A DNA stretch of 64,000 nucleotides, taken from contig JAGSNX010000001.1 in the NCBI GenBank assembly GCA_018139225.1, positions 620,001 through 684,000 on the forward strand. Reading direction: 5' to 3'. The position numbers and the translations under genes were made by a program. This DNA comes from Microvirga sp. SRT01 (GTDB lineage: Bacteria > Pseudomonadota > Alphaproteobacteria > Sphingomonadales > Sphingomonadaceae). The notes under the pieces were generated by a model. The model was not told the origin of the DNA and made no database searches. It saw only the letters and a program-made list of their open reading frames with translations. Below are positions 1 through 8,799 of this stretch, piece by piece. The stretch's first letter is position 1; each line of letters begins with the position of its first letter.

Positions 1-1
1 C

Positions 2-406
2 TTTCACATCCTCCCCTATCTCACGCTGCGTCAGAACGTCGCGCTACCACTCGCGCTGATATCGCCGGACGCCGACGCGGCGGAAACGCGTGCGACGGCG
101 ATGTTGACGGCAGTCGGCCTCGGCGATCGCGGCGACGGCTACGCGCGCGACCTCTCGGGCGGGGAGCTCCAGCGGGTCGCCATCGCCCGCGCGCTAGTGC
201 ATCGACCGTCGCTGATCCTGGCAGACGAGCCAACCGGCAATCTCGATCCCGACACCGCGTCGCGCGTACTGGCGCTGTTCGCCAATGCCGTCCGCGACAA
301 CGGCGCGGCCGGCGTGATGGTCACGCACTCGGATGCGAGCGCGGCGATCGCCGACCGGGTGCTGACGCTCGGCGCGGACGGGCTGGTGGAGCGTCGTGGC
401 CGCTGA
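2..406 (+). CDS. ABC transporter ATP-binding protein (3' part only)
   Basis: This is the C-terminal 134 codons of a LolD/MacB-type ATPase; the start lies outside the window. The ABC signature (LSGGE, followed by QRVAIARAL), the Walker B segment (LILADEPTGNLD) and the H-loop (VMVTHS) are all visible. LSGGE followed by DEPTGNLD is typical of the ATPases that partner FtsX-type permeases in exporters of lipids, lipoproteins or peptides. The gene ends 11 bases inside the next gene, a large FtsX-type permease, so the two are clearly one transporter. The substrate cannot be told from the sequence. Confidence 0.93.
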   Translation, partial: FHILPYLTLRQNVALPLALISPDADAAETRATAMLTAVGLGDRGDGYARDLSGGELQRVAIARALVHRPSLILADEPTGNLDPDTASRVLALFANAVRDNGAAGVMVTHSDASAAIADRVLTLGADGLVERRGR

Positions 407-2924
407 GCCCGGCCTTCTGTCTGGTCGGCTCGCGCTCGGCTGGCTGATCGGCGGCGAATGGCGGTTCCACCCCGCCCGCTTTCTCACCACTGCAATTGCG
501 ATCGCCGTAGGCGTCGCGCTCGGCTTCGCGGTCCACCTCGTCAACGGATCTGCGCTCGCCTCCTTTGATGGCGCAGTACGGGGGGTGAACGGAGCGGCCG
601 AACTTTCCGTCACCGCGACCAGCCCGTTGGGGATCGATGAACGGCTCTACCCGCAAGTCTTGCAAGGTGCCGGCGTGGCCGACGCGAGCCCGGTCGTGCG
701 GCTCGATGCACGGATCGGCGGCAATCGGCTGACGCTGCTCGGGCTGGACGTCATCCGCGCGGCCGCAGTGACGCCGTCGCTGGTCGGCATCCCGCCGCAA
801 GGGCCGGCTTCCAGCAGCGACGGCGTCTTCGATGAGTCCTCACTGTTCCTGTCCCGCACGGCGTTGGAGCGGTCCCGCCTAGCGATCGGTGACCGGGTTA
901 CCGTGACAGCAAACGGGCGCAACGTTCCTCTGCGCGTCGTCGGCACGCTCCCCGCTGCGGAGGCGGACGCTGCGATCGGCGTGATCGATATCGCCGCAGC
1001 ACAGTGGCGCTTCGAGCGGATTGGCAGGATCGACCGCATCGATCTTTCCCTATCCAACCGCCGGACAGCGGAAGAGGCGCTTGCCCAGCTCCTACCCGCC
1101 GATGCGATCCTGTCGACGGCGCAGGCGCGGGGCGCGCAAGGATCGGCGCTGTCGCGGGCGTACCGCGTCAACCTCGACATGCTGGCGCTGGTGGCGCTGT
1201 TGACCGGCGGGTTCCTGGTCTACTCGGCGCAGTCGTTGTCGGTGGCGCGGCGACAGCGCGCATTTGCGCTGCTGCGAACGCTGGGCATGCCGCGCCGCGC
1301 GGTGGTCGCTGCGGTGGTTGTCGAGGGGGTCGTGATCGGGATCGTCGGCGGGGCCACAGGACTCGCCGCGGGGTACGGCCTGGCGTGGTCGGCGCTGCAC
1401 TGGTTCGGCGGCGACCTGGGTGCCGGCTATTTCGGCGGCACCGCCGCGCGGATAGTCTTCCAGCCTGCAGCCGCAGCGGGGTTCTTCGCGCTGGGGTTGA
1501 TCGCCGCGGTCCTCGGCAGTGCGGTACCCGCACGTGCCGCCGCGCGGGCGGCACCGGCGGCAGCGCTGAAGAACGCCGGTGACGTGCTCGACCCGCGCCG
1601 CGCCGTGGCGTGGTGGCCTGCGGCCGTGCTGCTGGCGGCGGGCGGGGGCGCGGCGTTGCTGCCCGCAACCGGGGGGCTCCCCTTGTTCGGCTTTCTGGGC
1701 ATGGCGCTGATGCTGGCGGGCGGCGTCGCTGGCGTACCCTGGTTTGCGCGATCGCTGCTGGCCCCGCTTGCGCGGCGCCGCGGGGGGAGCGTGCCTGCCA
1801 TGCTTGCCATCCGGCATCTGCACGGCGCGCCCGGCGAAGCGGCGACCGCATTGTGCGGCATCGTGGCGTCGACGGCGCTGATGATCGCGATGGCGACGAT
1901 GGTGACCAGCTTCCGCGGCGCTGTCGATACGTGGCTGGGGCAGGTGCTCGGTGCGGACCTGTATCTGCGCGCCAATGCCGGCGCCAGCTTCGACCCGGCC
2001 ACGCGAGCGCATCTTGCCGCCACGCCGGGGGTAGATCGCCTGGCGTTCAGCCGACAATTGCCTCTGACGATCGCCGCTGATCGTCCGCCGATCAGCCTGA
2101 TCGCCCGGCCTGAACGCGGAGGCCGCGATCCCCTGCTCGTCCTCGTCGAGCGTACCTCAAGCCTGCCCGCATCTGCGCTGCCGGTCTGGGTGTCGGAGCC
2201 GGCACAGCGGCTCTACGGGTGGGATCCAGGTGAGACGATCATCCTGCCGATCGCCGGCCGGACGCGGTTCACCGTCGCCGGAGTGTGGCGCGACTATGGT
2301 CGACAGGCCGGCGCGGTGCTGGTCGACGAGGCGGACTATCAGCGGCTGACCGGCGACACCGGCCGCGACGAGGTGTCGGCGACGCTCCAACCCGGCAGCG
2401 ACGCGACCGCCGTCGGCAAGGCGATGACGGCACGCCTTCCCGGAGCGCTGCGGGGCCAGGTGGACGTGACGCAGCCCGCCGTGCTCAGGCGGCTCGCGCT
2501 GACCCTGTTCGACCGTAGCTTTGCCGTGACCTACCTGCTGGAGGCGGTGGCGATCCTCGTCGGGTTGGCTGGTGTCGCCGCAACGATGTCCGCACAGACG
2601 ATCGCGCGCGAACGGGAGTTCGGCATGCTCCGGCACCTGGGGCTCACGCGCGGGCAGCTCGGCGCGATGCTCGCGACCGAGGGGGCGGTGGTCGGGCTGA
2701 CCGGCGCGCTCGCAGGCATCGGGCTTGGGCTGGTGCTGGCGCAGGTCCTGATCCACGTCATCAACCCGCAGTCGTTCAACTGGACCATGACGACGCGGGT
2801 GCCGCTCGGGACACTGTTCGGCGTAGCCGCCGCGCTGACCGGCGCATCCGCCGCAACTGCGGTGCTCGCTGGTCGCCGTGCGACGGCAACGGGCGCTGTC
2901 CAGTCAGTACGGGAGGATTGGTGA
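396..2924 (+). CDS. FtsX-family ABC transporter permease
   Basis: This 842-residue inner-membrane permease starts at a GTG inside the end of the ATPase gene. It has an N-terminal transmembrane anchor (about residues 28-50), a large periplasmic region, an FtsX core at about 265-385, a second periplasmic region, and a second FtsX core at about 705-830. The second core contains the REREFGMLRHLG coupling segment, which matches the RQRAFALLRTLG segment of the first core. This duplicated form resembles LolCDE/YbbP-type and AttF/AttG-type exporters. The neighbours (ATPase upstream, CrtC/AttH-like protein overlapping its stop) suggest one three-gene exporter operon. The substrate is unknown. Confidence 0.92.
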   Translation: MAAEPGLLSGRLALGWLIGGEWRFHPARFLTTAIAIAVGVALGFAVHLVNGSALASFDGAVRGVNGAAELSVTATSPLGIDERLYPQVLQGAGVADASPVVRLDARIGGNRLTLLGLDVIRAAAVTPSLVGIPPQGPASSSDGVFDESSLFLSRTALERSRLAIGDRVTVTANGRNVPLRVVGTLPAAEADAAIGVIDIAAAQWRFERIGRIDRIDLSLSNRRTAEEALAQLLPADAILSTAQARGAQGSALSRAYRVNLDMLALVALLTGGFLVYSAQSLSVARRQRAFALLRTLGMPRRAVVAAVVVEGVVIGIVGGATGLAAGYGLAWSALHWFGGDLGAGYFGGTAARIVFQPAAAAGFFALGLIAAVLGSAVPARAAARAAPAAALKNAGDVLDPRRAVAWWPAAVLLAAGGGAALLPATGGLPLFGFLGMALMLAGGVAGVPWFARSLLAPLARRRGGSVPAMLAIRHLHGAPGEAATALCGIVASTALMIAMATMVTSFRGAVDTWLGQVLGADLYLRANAGASFDPATRAHLAATPGVDRLAFSRQLPLTIAADRPPISLIARPERGGRDPLLVLVERTSSLPASALPVWVSEPAQRLYGWDPGETIILPIAGRTRFTVAGVWRDYGRQAGAVLVDEADYQRLTGDTGRDEVSATLQPGSDATAVGKAMTARLPGALRGQVDVTQPAVLRRLALTLFDRSFAVTYLLEAVAILVGLAGVAATMSAQTIAREREFGMLRHLGLTRGQLGAMLATEGAVVGLTGALAGIGLGLVLAQVLIHVINPQSFNWTMTTRVPLGTLFGVAAALTGASAATAVLAGRRATATGAVQSVREDW

Positions 2925-3985
2925 TGCGGAATGCGCTCTCCGGGTGGTTGGCGCTGGTCGCGGTCGCGGCGCCCGCCGCCGTACCCTACCCCGTCGTCCG
3001 GCCCGGCATCACTCTCGCCTTTCCGGCGGATCACGGCGCGCACCCGGGGTTCCGCACCGAATGGTGGTACGTCACCGGCTGGCTCCGGACGGCGGCGGGC
3101 GAAGACCTCGGCTTCCAGGTCACGTTCTTCCGGACGCGCCCTCCCGTCGACGCCGCGAACCCGAGCCGCTTCACTGCACGGCAGGTGGTGTTTGCGCACG
3201 CCGCACTGTCCGATCCCGCTACCGGTCGCCTGCTACACGGCGAGCGCGCCGCACGCGTGGGTTTCGGCCTGGCGAGGGCACGCACGGGTGACGCCGATAT
3301 CGGCATCCGTGACTGGCGCCTGCGCCGCACGCCTGACAACCGATGGACTACCCAAATCTTCGCCAACGACTTTGCGCTGGCGCTCGATTTCCGACCAACG
3401 CAGCCGCCAATGCCGCAGGGCCTTGCTGGATACAGCCGCAAAGGGCCCCGGCCGGAGCAGGCGAGCTATTACTACTCCATCCCTCACCTGCGCGTTGCTG
3501 GCCGTGTCCGACGTGGCGATCGCATCGTCCCGGTGACCGGCGAGGCCTGGCTCGATCGCGAATGGTCGTCCGACTATCTGGCTCCCCAAGCTGAAGGGTG
3601 GGACTGGACGGGGCTCAATTTCGATGATGGCTCTGCGCTGATGGCGTTCCGCATCCGTCGCAAAGGTGGTGGCACGCTGTGGGCCGGCGGTGCGCTCCGC
3701 CGCCCTGACGGCATCACCACCCCGCTGGGTCCCCGCGACGTTGCATTCCGGCCGCTGGCGACATGGCGGAGTGGCGCGACCGGCGCAGTTTATCCCGTAT
3801 CACAGGAGGTAAGTATCCGCGTCGATGGCCGGATCGCGCGGTGGCGCCTGACCCCGATGTTTGCGGCTCAGGAGCTTGACGCGCGCCGCGGAGGCCTTCC
3901 GGTTTACTGGGAAGGTGCGGTCCGGACACCAGGCGGTCGCGGCTATCTCGAACTCACCGGCTATAATCAGGCGCTCAGGATGTGA
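2924..3985 (+). CDS. CrtC/AttH-like lipocalin-fold secreted protein
   Basis: This 353-residue protein has a short hydrophobic signal-like N-terminus (residues 1-22) and the hallmarks of the AttH/CrtC (carotenoid 1,2-hydratase-like) lipocalin family. These are an EWWYVTGWL motif near residue 45 and DREWSSDYL followed by GWDWTGLNF near residue 210. The ATG at 2924 overlaps the permease stop and has GGAGG seven bases upstream; in-frame TTG (2918) and GTG (2921) lie just before it. In other bacteria the family is encoded beside the same kind of ABC transporter and is annotated as a predicted secreted hydrolase. A role in modifying or accepting the exported substrate is inference. Confidence 0.87.
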   Translation: MRNALSGWLALVAVAAPAAVPYPVVRPGITLAFPADHGAHPGFRTEWWYVTGWLRTAAGEDLGFQVTFFRTRPPVDAANPSRFTARQVVFAHAALSDPATGRLLHGERAARVGFGLARARTGDADIGIRDWRLRRTPDNRWTTQIFANDFALALDFRPTQPPMPQGLAGYSRKGPRPEQASYYYSIPHLRVAGRVRRGDRIVPVTGEAWLDREWSSDYLAPQAEGWDWTGLNFDDGSALMAFRIRRKGGGTLWAGGALRRPDGITTPLGPRDVAFRPLATWRSGATGAVYPVSQEVSIRVDGRIARWRLTPMFAAQELDARRGGLPVYWEGAVRTPGGRGYLELTGYNQALRM

Positions 3986-3989
3986 CGAT

Positions 3990-4148
3990 ATGATCGACAA
4001 GTCCCTCCCCGAGTTCCCTGCTGCCGCATCCGCGCGGCAGGACAACGGGGATGATCTCACCTTCTACGCTCCGCCTCGGGCACCAGACTTCGGTGCTCCT
4101 ACGGCTGTTGTCGCGCCGATAATGAAGCTCGTGCACCAGCATGTTTAA
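3990..4148 (+). CDS. possible small hypothetical protein (52 aa)
   Basis: A 52-codon ORF starts five bases after the AttH-like gene. It has no recognisable domain, no clear ribosome-binding site of its own and a mixed composition. It may be the last gene of the exporter operon or merely an open frame before the terminator at 4163-4192. I do not recognise it. Confidence 0.3.
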   Translation: MIDKSLPEFPAAASARQDNGDDLTFYAPPRAPDFGAPTAVVAPIMKLVHQHV

Positions 4149-4162
4149 GACGGCGCACAACC

Positions 4163-4192
4163 AGAAGGCGATTGCTTTCGCAACCGCCTTCT
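4163..4192. terminator. hairpin between convergent genes
   Basis: A 13-position stem with one mismatch and a TTTC loop pairs AGAAGGCG..TTGC with GCAACCGCCTTCT. It lies between the end of the AttH-like operon and the end of katG, which converge here. The T-run is weak on either strand, so it is a plausible bidirectional terminator rather than a certain one. Confidence 0.55.
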
Positions 4193-4210
4193 TCCCGGTT
4201 CAAGCCACTG

Positions 4211-6433
4211 TCAGGTCGCAATGTTCGAGGTCACCGGCTTGGCCGTCACATCGAAACGATCGGCATCCATGACCTTGACCCAGGCCTTGATGAAGTCCCT
4301 GACAAACTTCTCCTCGTTGCCGTTCTCGGCGTAAACCTCCGCCGTTGCGCGCAGCTGCGAGTTCGAGCCGAACACCAGGTCCGTGCGAGTGGCGCGCCAC
4401 TTCTCGCCCTTCCCGCCGCGGTCGTGTCCGATGAACTCCTCGTCGCTCGACGGATCAACGAGCTCCCAAAAAGTCTCGTTGTCGAGGAGGTTGACGAAGA
4501 AGTCGTTGGTAAGCTGCCCCTTCCGCTCAGTCAGGACGCCCTCGGGCTTGTCGCCGTGGTTGGCGCCCAGCACGCGCAGACCACCGAGCAGAACCGTCAT
4601 CTCCGGAGCCGACAGGCCAAGCAGCGAAGCCTTGTCGAGCAGCAGCTCCTCCGTCTTCACGGTCTGCCGCGTCCGCAGGTAGTTGCGGAAGCCATCTGCC
4701 TGCGGCTCCATCCATGCGAAGCTCTCGACGTCGGTCCAGTCCTGGGTCGCATCGCCGCGGCCACCGGTGAACGGCACCTTCACGTCGAACCCGGCATCCG
4801 TCGCTGCCTTCTCGATCGCCACCGAGCCCGCAAGCACGATCGCGTCAGCAAGCGATATCGAACCGCGGAGCTCGTTGAGCTTGGCAAGCACCGATGCAAG
4901 CTCGGCTGGTTCGTTGATCGCCCAGCTCTTCTGGGGCGCCAGCGCGATGCGCGCGCCGTTGGCGCCGCCGCGGTGGTCGGACTTCCGGTAGGTCGAGGCC
5001 GATGCCCACGCAGTCTTGACGAGCTGCCCAACGCTGAGACCGGAGGTCAGCACCTTCTGTGCGAACGCAGCAATCTCATCGTCGCCTGGAGCCGTTCCCT
5101 CGGGCACCGGATCTTGCCAGATGAGCGTTTCCTCCGGAACCTCTGGGCCAAGGTATCGTACCTTCGGCCCCATGTCGCGGTGGGTCAGCTTGAACCATGC
5201 ACGTGCAAAGGCATCGTCGAGAGCCGACTGATCGTCGCGAAATCGCTCGGAGATCGCGCGGAACTCGGGATCCAGCTTCAGCGCCATATCGGCGGTCGTC
5301 ATGATCGTCGGCACGCGCTTGCTGGGGTCCCGCGCGTCGGGGGCCATGTCCTCCCACTCGGGGTTGACGGGCGTCCACTGCTTGGCACCCGCCGGGCTGG
5401 ACGTCAGCTCGTAGTCGTACTTGAACAGCAGGCGGAAATAGTCGCCGGTCCACTTCGTCGGATTGTTCGACCACGATCCCTCGATACCCGAGGTGGTGAT
5501 ATGGCCCTTGCCGATCTCTTCGCTGTCGGTGAGCCAGCCGAGCCCCTGCATGTGCACGGACTCAGCGGCAGGCTCCTTGCCGAAATTCTCAGCCGGCTTG
5601 GCTCCATGCGTCTTGCCGAAAGCGTGACCGCCGGCCGTGAGCGCGACGGTTTCCTCCGAGTTCATCGCCATGCGCGAGAAGGTGGCGCGCATGTCTCGCG
5701 CCGAGCCGAGTGGATCAGGATTGCCGCCGGGACCTTCCGGATTCACGTAGATCAGACCCATCGAGTCCGCAGCCAGCGGTCCTTCCAGCTCTAGCTGCTC
5801 GTCAGGACGGATGCGGGTCTTGTGTTCCGCGTGTCCGATCCACTGCTCCTCGGCACCCCAGTACGTGTCACCCTCCGACTGGAAGACGTCCTTGCGCCCA
5901 CCGGCGAAGCCGAAGGTCGGTCCGCCCATGCTCTCGATGGCGACGTTCCCGGCGAGGATGAACAGGTCCGCCCAGCTGATATGCTTCCCGTACTTCTGCT
6001 TGATCGGCCACAGCAGGCGCCGTGCCTTGTCCAGATTGCCGTTGTCCGGCCAGCTGTTGAGAGGTTCGAAGCGTTGTTGGCCCGACGAGGAGCCGCCACG
6101 TCCATCGGTAACCCGGTAAGTACCCGCGGCATGCCACGCCATGCGGATCATGAAAGGGCCGTAGTGCCCGTAGTCCGCCGGCCACCAGGGCTTGCTATCG
6201 GTCATCAGGGCGGTGAGGTCGGCTTTCAGCGCCGCGTAATCGAGTGCCTTGAACGCTTCCGCATAGTCGTAGTCCTCGCCCATTGGGTTCGGAGAGACAC
6301 CATGCTGATGCAGTATCTCGACCGGCAGAACGTCTGGCCACCAATCCTTGTTGGTGCGACCAAGGAGCGAGCGAACGGTACCAGCGCCGCCGCCATTCCG
6401 GCCCTCCGGGCACCGGGGATCTTCGTCAGCCAT
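4211..6433 (-). CDS. katG: catalase-peroxidase KatG
   Basis: This bifunctional haem enzyme degrades hydrogen peroxide and also has peroxidase activity. At 740 residues it has the normal KatG length, with two peroxidase-like domains of which the first binds haem. The distal triad is Arg97, Trp100 and His101 in [12 protein letters not shown]. The proximal haem ligand is His270 in [12 protein letters not shown]. The Trp100-Tyr229-Met255 set needed for the catalytic crosslink is complete ([15 protein letters not shown]). The ATG has AGAGGAG seven bases upstream. It is divergent from oxyR with 90 bases between the starts, so peroxide induction by OxyR is likely. Confidence 0.98.
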   Translation of the reverse strand: MADEDPRCPEGRNGGGAGTVRSLLGRTNKDWWPDVLPVEILHQHGVSPNPMGEDYDYAEAFKALDYAALKADLTALMTDSKPWWPADYGHYGPFMIRMAWHAAGTYRVTDGRGGSSSGQQRFEPLNSWPDNGNLDKARRLLWPIKQKYGKHISWADLFILAGNVAIESMGGPTFGFAGGRKDVFQSEGDTYWGAEEQWIGHAEHKTRIRPDEQLELEGPLAADSMGLIYVNPEGPGGNPDPLGSARDMRATFSRMAMNSEETVALTAGGHAFGKTHGAKPAENFGKEPAAESVHMQGLGWLTDSEEIGKGHITTSGIEGSWSNNPTKWTGDYFRLLFKYDYELTSSPAGAKQWTPVNPEWEDMAPDARDPSKRVPTIMTTADMALKLDPEFRAISERFRDDQSALDDAFARAWFKLTHRDMGPKVRYLGPEVPEETLIWQDPVPEGTAPGDDEIAAFAQKVLTSGLSVGQLVKTAWASASTYRKSDHRGGANGARIALAPQKSWAINEPAELASVLAKLNELRGSISLADAIVLAGSVAIEKAATDAGFDVKVPFTGGRGDATQDWTDVESFAWMEPQADGFRNYLRTRQTVKTEELLLDKASLLGLSAPEMTVLLGGLRVLGANHGDKPEGVLTERKGQLTNDFFVNLLDNETFWELVDPSSDEEFIGHDRGGKGEKWRATRTDLVFGSNSQLRATAEVYAENGNEEKFVRDFIKAWVKVMDADRFDVTAKPVTSNIAT

Positions 6434-6475
6434 GTTCTCACTCCTCTATATGATTGCGCCACCGTAGTAGGGACG

Positions 6476-6512
6476 ATTGATTTATCCAATGGATTGAAGC
6501 GATTTCTGCTAT
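6476..6512. promoter_or_regulatory. candidate OxyR binding site
   Basis: The katG-oxyR spacer holds ATTG-N7-CAAT-N7-AGCG-N7-CTAT. The four short elements have the spacing of the OxyR consensus ATAG-N7-CTAT-N7-ATAG-N7-CTAT, and the first and second form a dyad. The third element matches poorly. The position between a divergent katG and oxyR is where such a site is expected. This was read by eye, not tested with a motif model. Confidence 0.45.
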
Positions 6513-6523
6513 CACTTTAAACG

Positions 6524-7435
6524 ATGAAGCCTACGCCATCGCTCCGACAGTTGTCGTATCTGCTTTCGCTCTATGAGCATGGCAATTTTGGACGCGCAGC
6601 TACCGCTTCGTTCGTCTCCCAGTCCGCACTGTCGGCCAGCATCGCGGAACTCGAGCGAGTGCTCGATGTGATCCTTGTCGACCGCTCCAAGCGCCATGTC
6701 CGCTTCACCCCGATTGGAGAGGAGATAGTGGTACGGGCGCGACAGATGGTGTGCGCTGCCGAAGACCTCCACCTCGTTGCGCAGCGCTCGCACGAGCCGC
6801 TTGTGGGATCGTTACGGCTGGCGGTGATCCCTACGATTGCGCCCTTCCTGCTGTCCGGCATATTGTCGGCACTCGCGTGCGATTGGGCGCAGTTGCAGCT
6901 GTATGTGCGCGAGATGCTGACAAGCGTCGCGTGCGAAGCGATGGGTCGCGGCGAAATCGACTGCGTATTGCTCGCCCTTCCGGTCGAATGCGGAGAGGTG
7001 GAGAGCGTCGACATCGCGGCCGATCGGCTTGTCCTCGTAGCCGCCGAGGGACACGACAGCTTCGCATCACCGGCATGTGAAGCGGACGACGATCGCCTGC
7101 TCCTGCTCGAGGATGGTCACTGCCTCAAGGAGCATGCTCTCGCGGCTTGCAATCGCACAGAGAGGGAGGCCGAAAGCCGGCTGGTCGCCTCTACGCTGCA
7201 CACGCTCGTCGAACTGGTAAACGCGGGCCTTGGCTACACACTGATCCCACAAATGGCCATTGAGGCCGGAATCCTTGACGGCACTCGTGTTGAACCTCGT
7301 CGACCGCAGGGCCTTGAGGCAGTGCGTCAGATCGCCCTCGCCTGGCGCAGCGGTCATCCCCGTACGAGCGAGTTCCGACTGCTTGGCGCAACCATTCGGC
7401 GAGCGGTCGGCAGAGATGCACCTGAACCCGACTAA
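6524..7435 (+). CDS. oxyR: hydrogen-peroxide-sensing LysR-type regulator OxyR
   Basis: This 303-residue LysR-family regulator has a winged helix-turn-helix at residues 1-65 and a substrate-like domain after about 92. The redox pair typical of OxyR is present as Cys200 and Cys209 in LLEDGHCLKEHALAAC, matching the Cys199/Cys208 segment of the E. coli protein. That separates it from generic LysR regulators. It lies divergent to katG and probably controls both promoters. Confidence 0.93.
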   Translation: MKPTPSLRQLSYLLSLYEHGNFGRAATASFVSQSALSASIAELERVLDVILVDRSKRHVRFTPIGEEIVVRARQMVCAAEDLHLVAQRSHEPLVGSLRLAVIPTIAPFLLSGILSALACDWAQLQLYVREMLTSVACEAMGRGEIDCVLLALPVECGEVESVDIAADRLVLVAAEGHDSFASPACEADDDRLLLLEDGHCLKEHALAACNRTEREAESRLVASTLHTLVELVNAGLGYTLIPQMAIEAGILDGTRVEPRRPQGLEAVRQIALAWRSGHPRTSEFRLLGATIRRAVGRDAPEPD

Positions 7436-7569
7436 CTCATGCGCCCTTCTGACGACCACCCTCGTTGGGGGATCGCGCCACCGCAATCTTTCGAGCGCAG
7501 CTACGAATTATCCGCCGTCGCGCCGCCGAATGACCTGCCGATCGGGTTACTGCAGCCTGGCACGTCTCG

Positions 7570-7824
7570 TCAGCGCGTCGGCGGCGGCGCGTTGACCCCT
7601 GACTGCGTTTCGCCGGTAGCCTGCTCCACCACGTGGGTCGTCATCATCGCAAAGCCTGCGCCGAAGAGCGGCAGGATGGTAAGGATCGCCCAAACCATGG
7701 AGCTGCGCCGGGATGTCAGCCGCTTGGAACGGTGCAACCACATGCCAAGCGCGGCGAGGAAGATCGATCCTGCGACGCATGCGAGCAGGACGCCGAGGAT
7801 CGGACTGCCAGTATTCTCACCCAT
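7570..7824 (-). CDS. small two-helix membrane protein, unknown function
   Basis: This 84-residue protein has two predicted membrane helices, about residues 9-28 (SPILGVLLACVAGSIFLAAL) and 43-62, joined by a basic loop (HRSKRLTSRRSS). The ATG at 7824 has AGGAG six bases upstream; a GTG one codon earlier is the alternative. It stands alone between oxyR and a broken dehydrogenase gene. I do not recognise a named family. The clean Shine-Dalgarno and the membrane topology argue that it is real. Confidence 0.6.
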   Translation of the reverse strand: MGENTGSPILGVLLACVAGSIFLAALGMWLHRSKRLTSRRSSMVWAILTILPLFGAGFAMMTTHVVEQATGETQSGVNAPPPTR

Positions 7825-8041
7825 CACGCGCTCTCCTAATCAGGAACGCAACGACGGCGGGGCTATTGGTGTTCATGAAACCGAGCACAAACCGCTCCGC
7901 TGATAACCGAGTTTACCGTTAGCTCTCTGAATTCGACGGATGACGCCAGTTGAGGTCCGAGTGCACACAAATGAGCGTCGTCGACCGCGTCGGATCGGCT
8001 TGCAGAATACGTGATCAGTGCAGCCCGACTGGCTGCACTGA

Positions 8042-8360
8042 TCAGTAGTTCGGCCACACCGCCGGGGAGAAGACGCCACCATCGACCAGCAGCGTCTGTC
8101 CGGATACGAAAGAAGATTCTGGTCCTGCGAACCAGACAACGGCCGCCGCAACGTCCTCGACCGTGCCGACGCGCCGAAGCGGCGTGATTGGCGACCAACG
8201 TCCTGCGTAATCGTCAACCTCCGCGCGGGTGCGATCGGTTTCGATCGCGCCGGGTGCGACGCAGTTGACGCGAATGCCATGCGGGCCAAGCTCAAGCGCG
8301 GCTACCTTGGTCAACTGCTCGATGCCGCCTTTGGACGCGATGTAATCGACAAGCCGGGAG
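8042..8360 (-). pseudogene. short-chain dehydrogenase/reductase, C-terminal fragment
   Basis: The reading frame gives the C-terminal half of a classical SDR. It has the catalytic Tyr-x-x-x-Lys (DYIASKGG), then ALELGPHGIRVNCVAPGAIET and the terminal SGQTLLVDGG motif. The N-terminal half, with the Rossmann glycine motif and the catalytic Ser, is missing. Upstream of about 8360 the frame runs into transposase sequence lying on the opposite strand. The gene is therefore truncated and almost certainly non-functional. The exact junction is uncertain by about 10 bases. Confidence 0.8.
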
Positions 8361-8361
8361 A

Positions 8362-8672
8362 AACAGCACCGTGATCCGGGCGCACCACTGCGCCGTCGGG
8401 CTGAAAAAGGGATCAGGAAGCCGAGGGGCTCGGCAGATCCCGAGGCGGCTTCACGACCAAGCTGCACGCCCGCTGCGATGGTCAGGGCCGACCACCATGC
8501 TTCGTCCTGACGCCGGGAAATACCGCTGGCGCGATCTCGTGAGCGCCTGTTGAACAAACTCAAGAACTGGCGTCAAGTCGCAACCCGCTACGACGAAACC
8601 ACGAAATCCGATCTCGGCTTCGTCGCGCTCGCCTCAGTTACGCTGTGGCTGCCCTTTGTCCACGTGGCCTAG
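8362..8672 (+). mobile_element. IS5-family transposase remnant
   Basis: Pieces of an IS5-family (IS427-like) DDE transposase can be read on the plus strand. They are STVIRAHHCAVGLKKG (8365-8409), then in another frame EGLGRSRGGFTTKLHARCDG (8423-8482) and GRPPCFVLTPG, and finally YRWRDLV with ERLLNKLKNWRQVATRYDET ending at a TAG (8670-8672). There is one frameshift near 8410 and another near 8540. A deletion near 8519 removes about 100 residues, including later catalytic residues. No terminal inverted repeats are evident. It abuts and truncates the dehydrogenase gene. It is dead. Confidence 0.8.
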
Positions 8673-8799
8673 TCGCGTTGGCGATCTCGTCTGGTACTTG
8701 CAACGTTCGACCATCAGGTCCGGGATTGTTGACGATCGATAAGCTTCTGCAAACGGCCGCCCAAAAAGATATTGGGCGTCATTTGCTAAGTGGACGGGC

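Noticed and set aside
4172..5794. A 540-codon open frame on the plus strand opposite katG
   Set aside because: It is antisense to an intact katG with all catalytic residues. Its product is low-complexity Arg/Leu/Val-rich, and high GC makes such frames common.
7439..7903. A 154-codon plus-strand ORF overlapping the small membrane protein
   Set aside because: The minus-strand frame has a good ribosome-binding site and two clear membrane helices; this one has neither.
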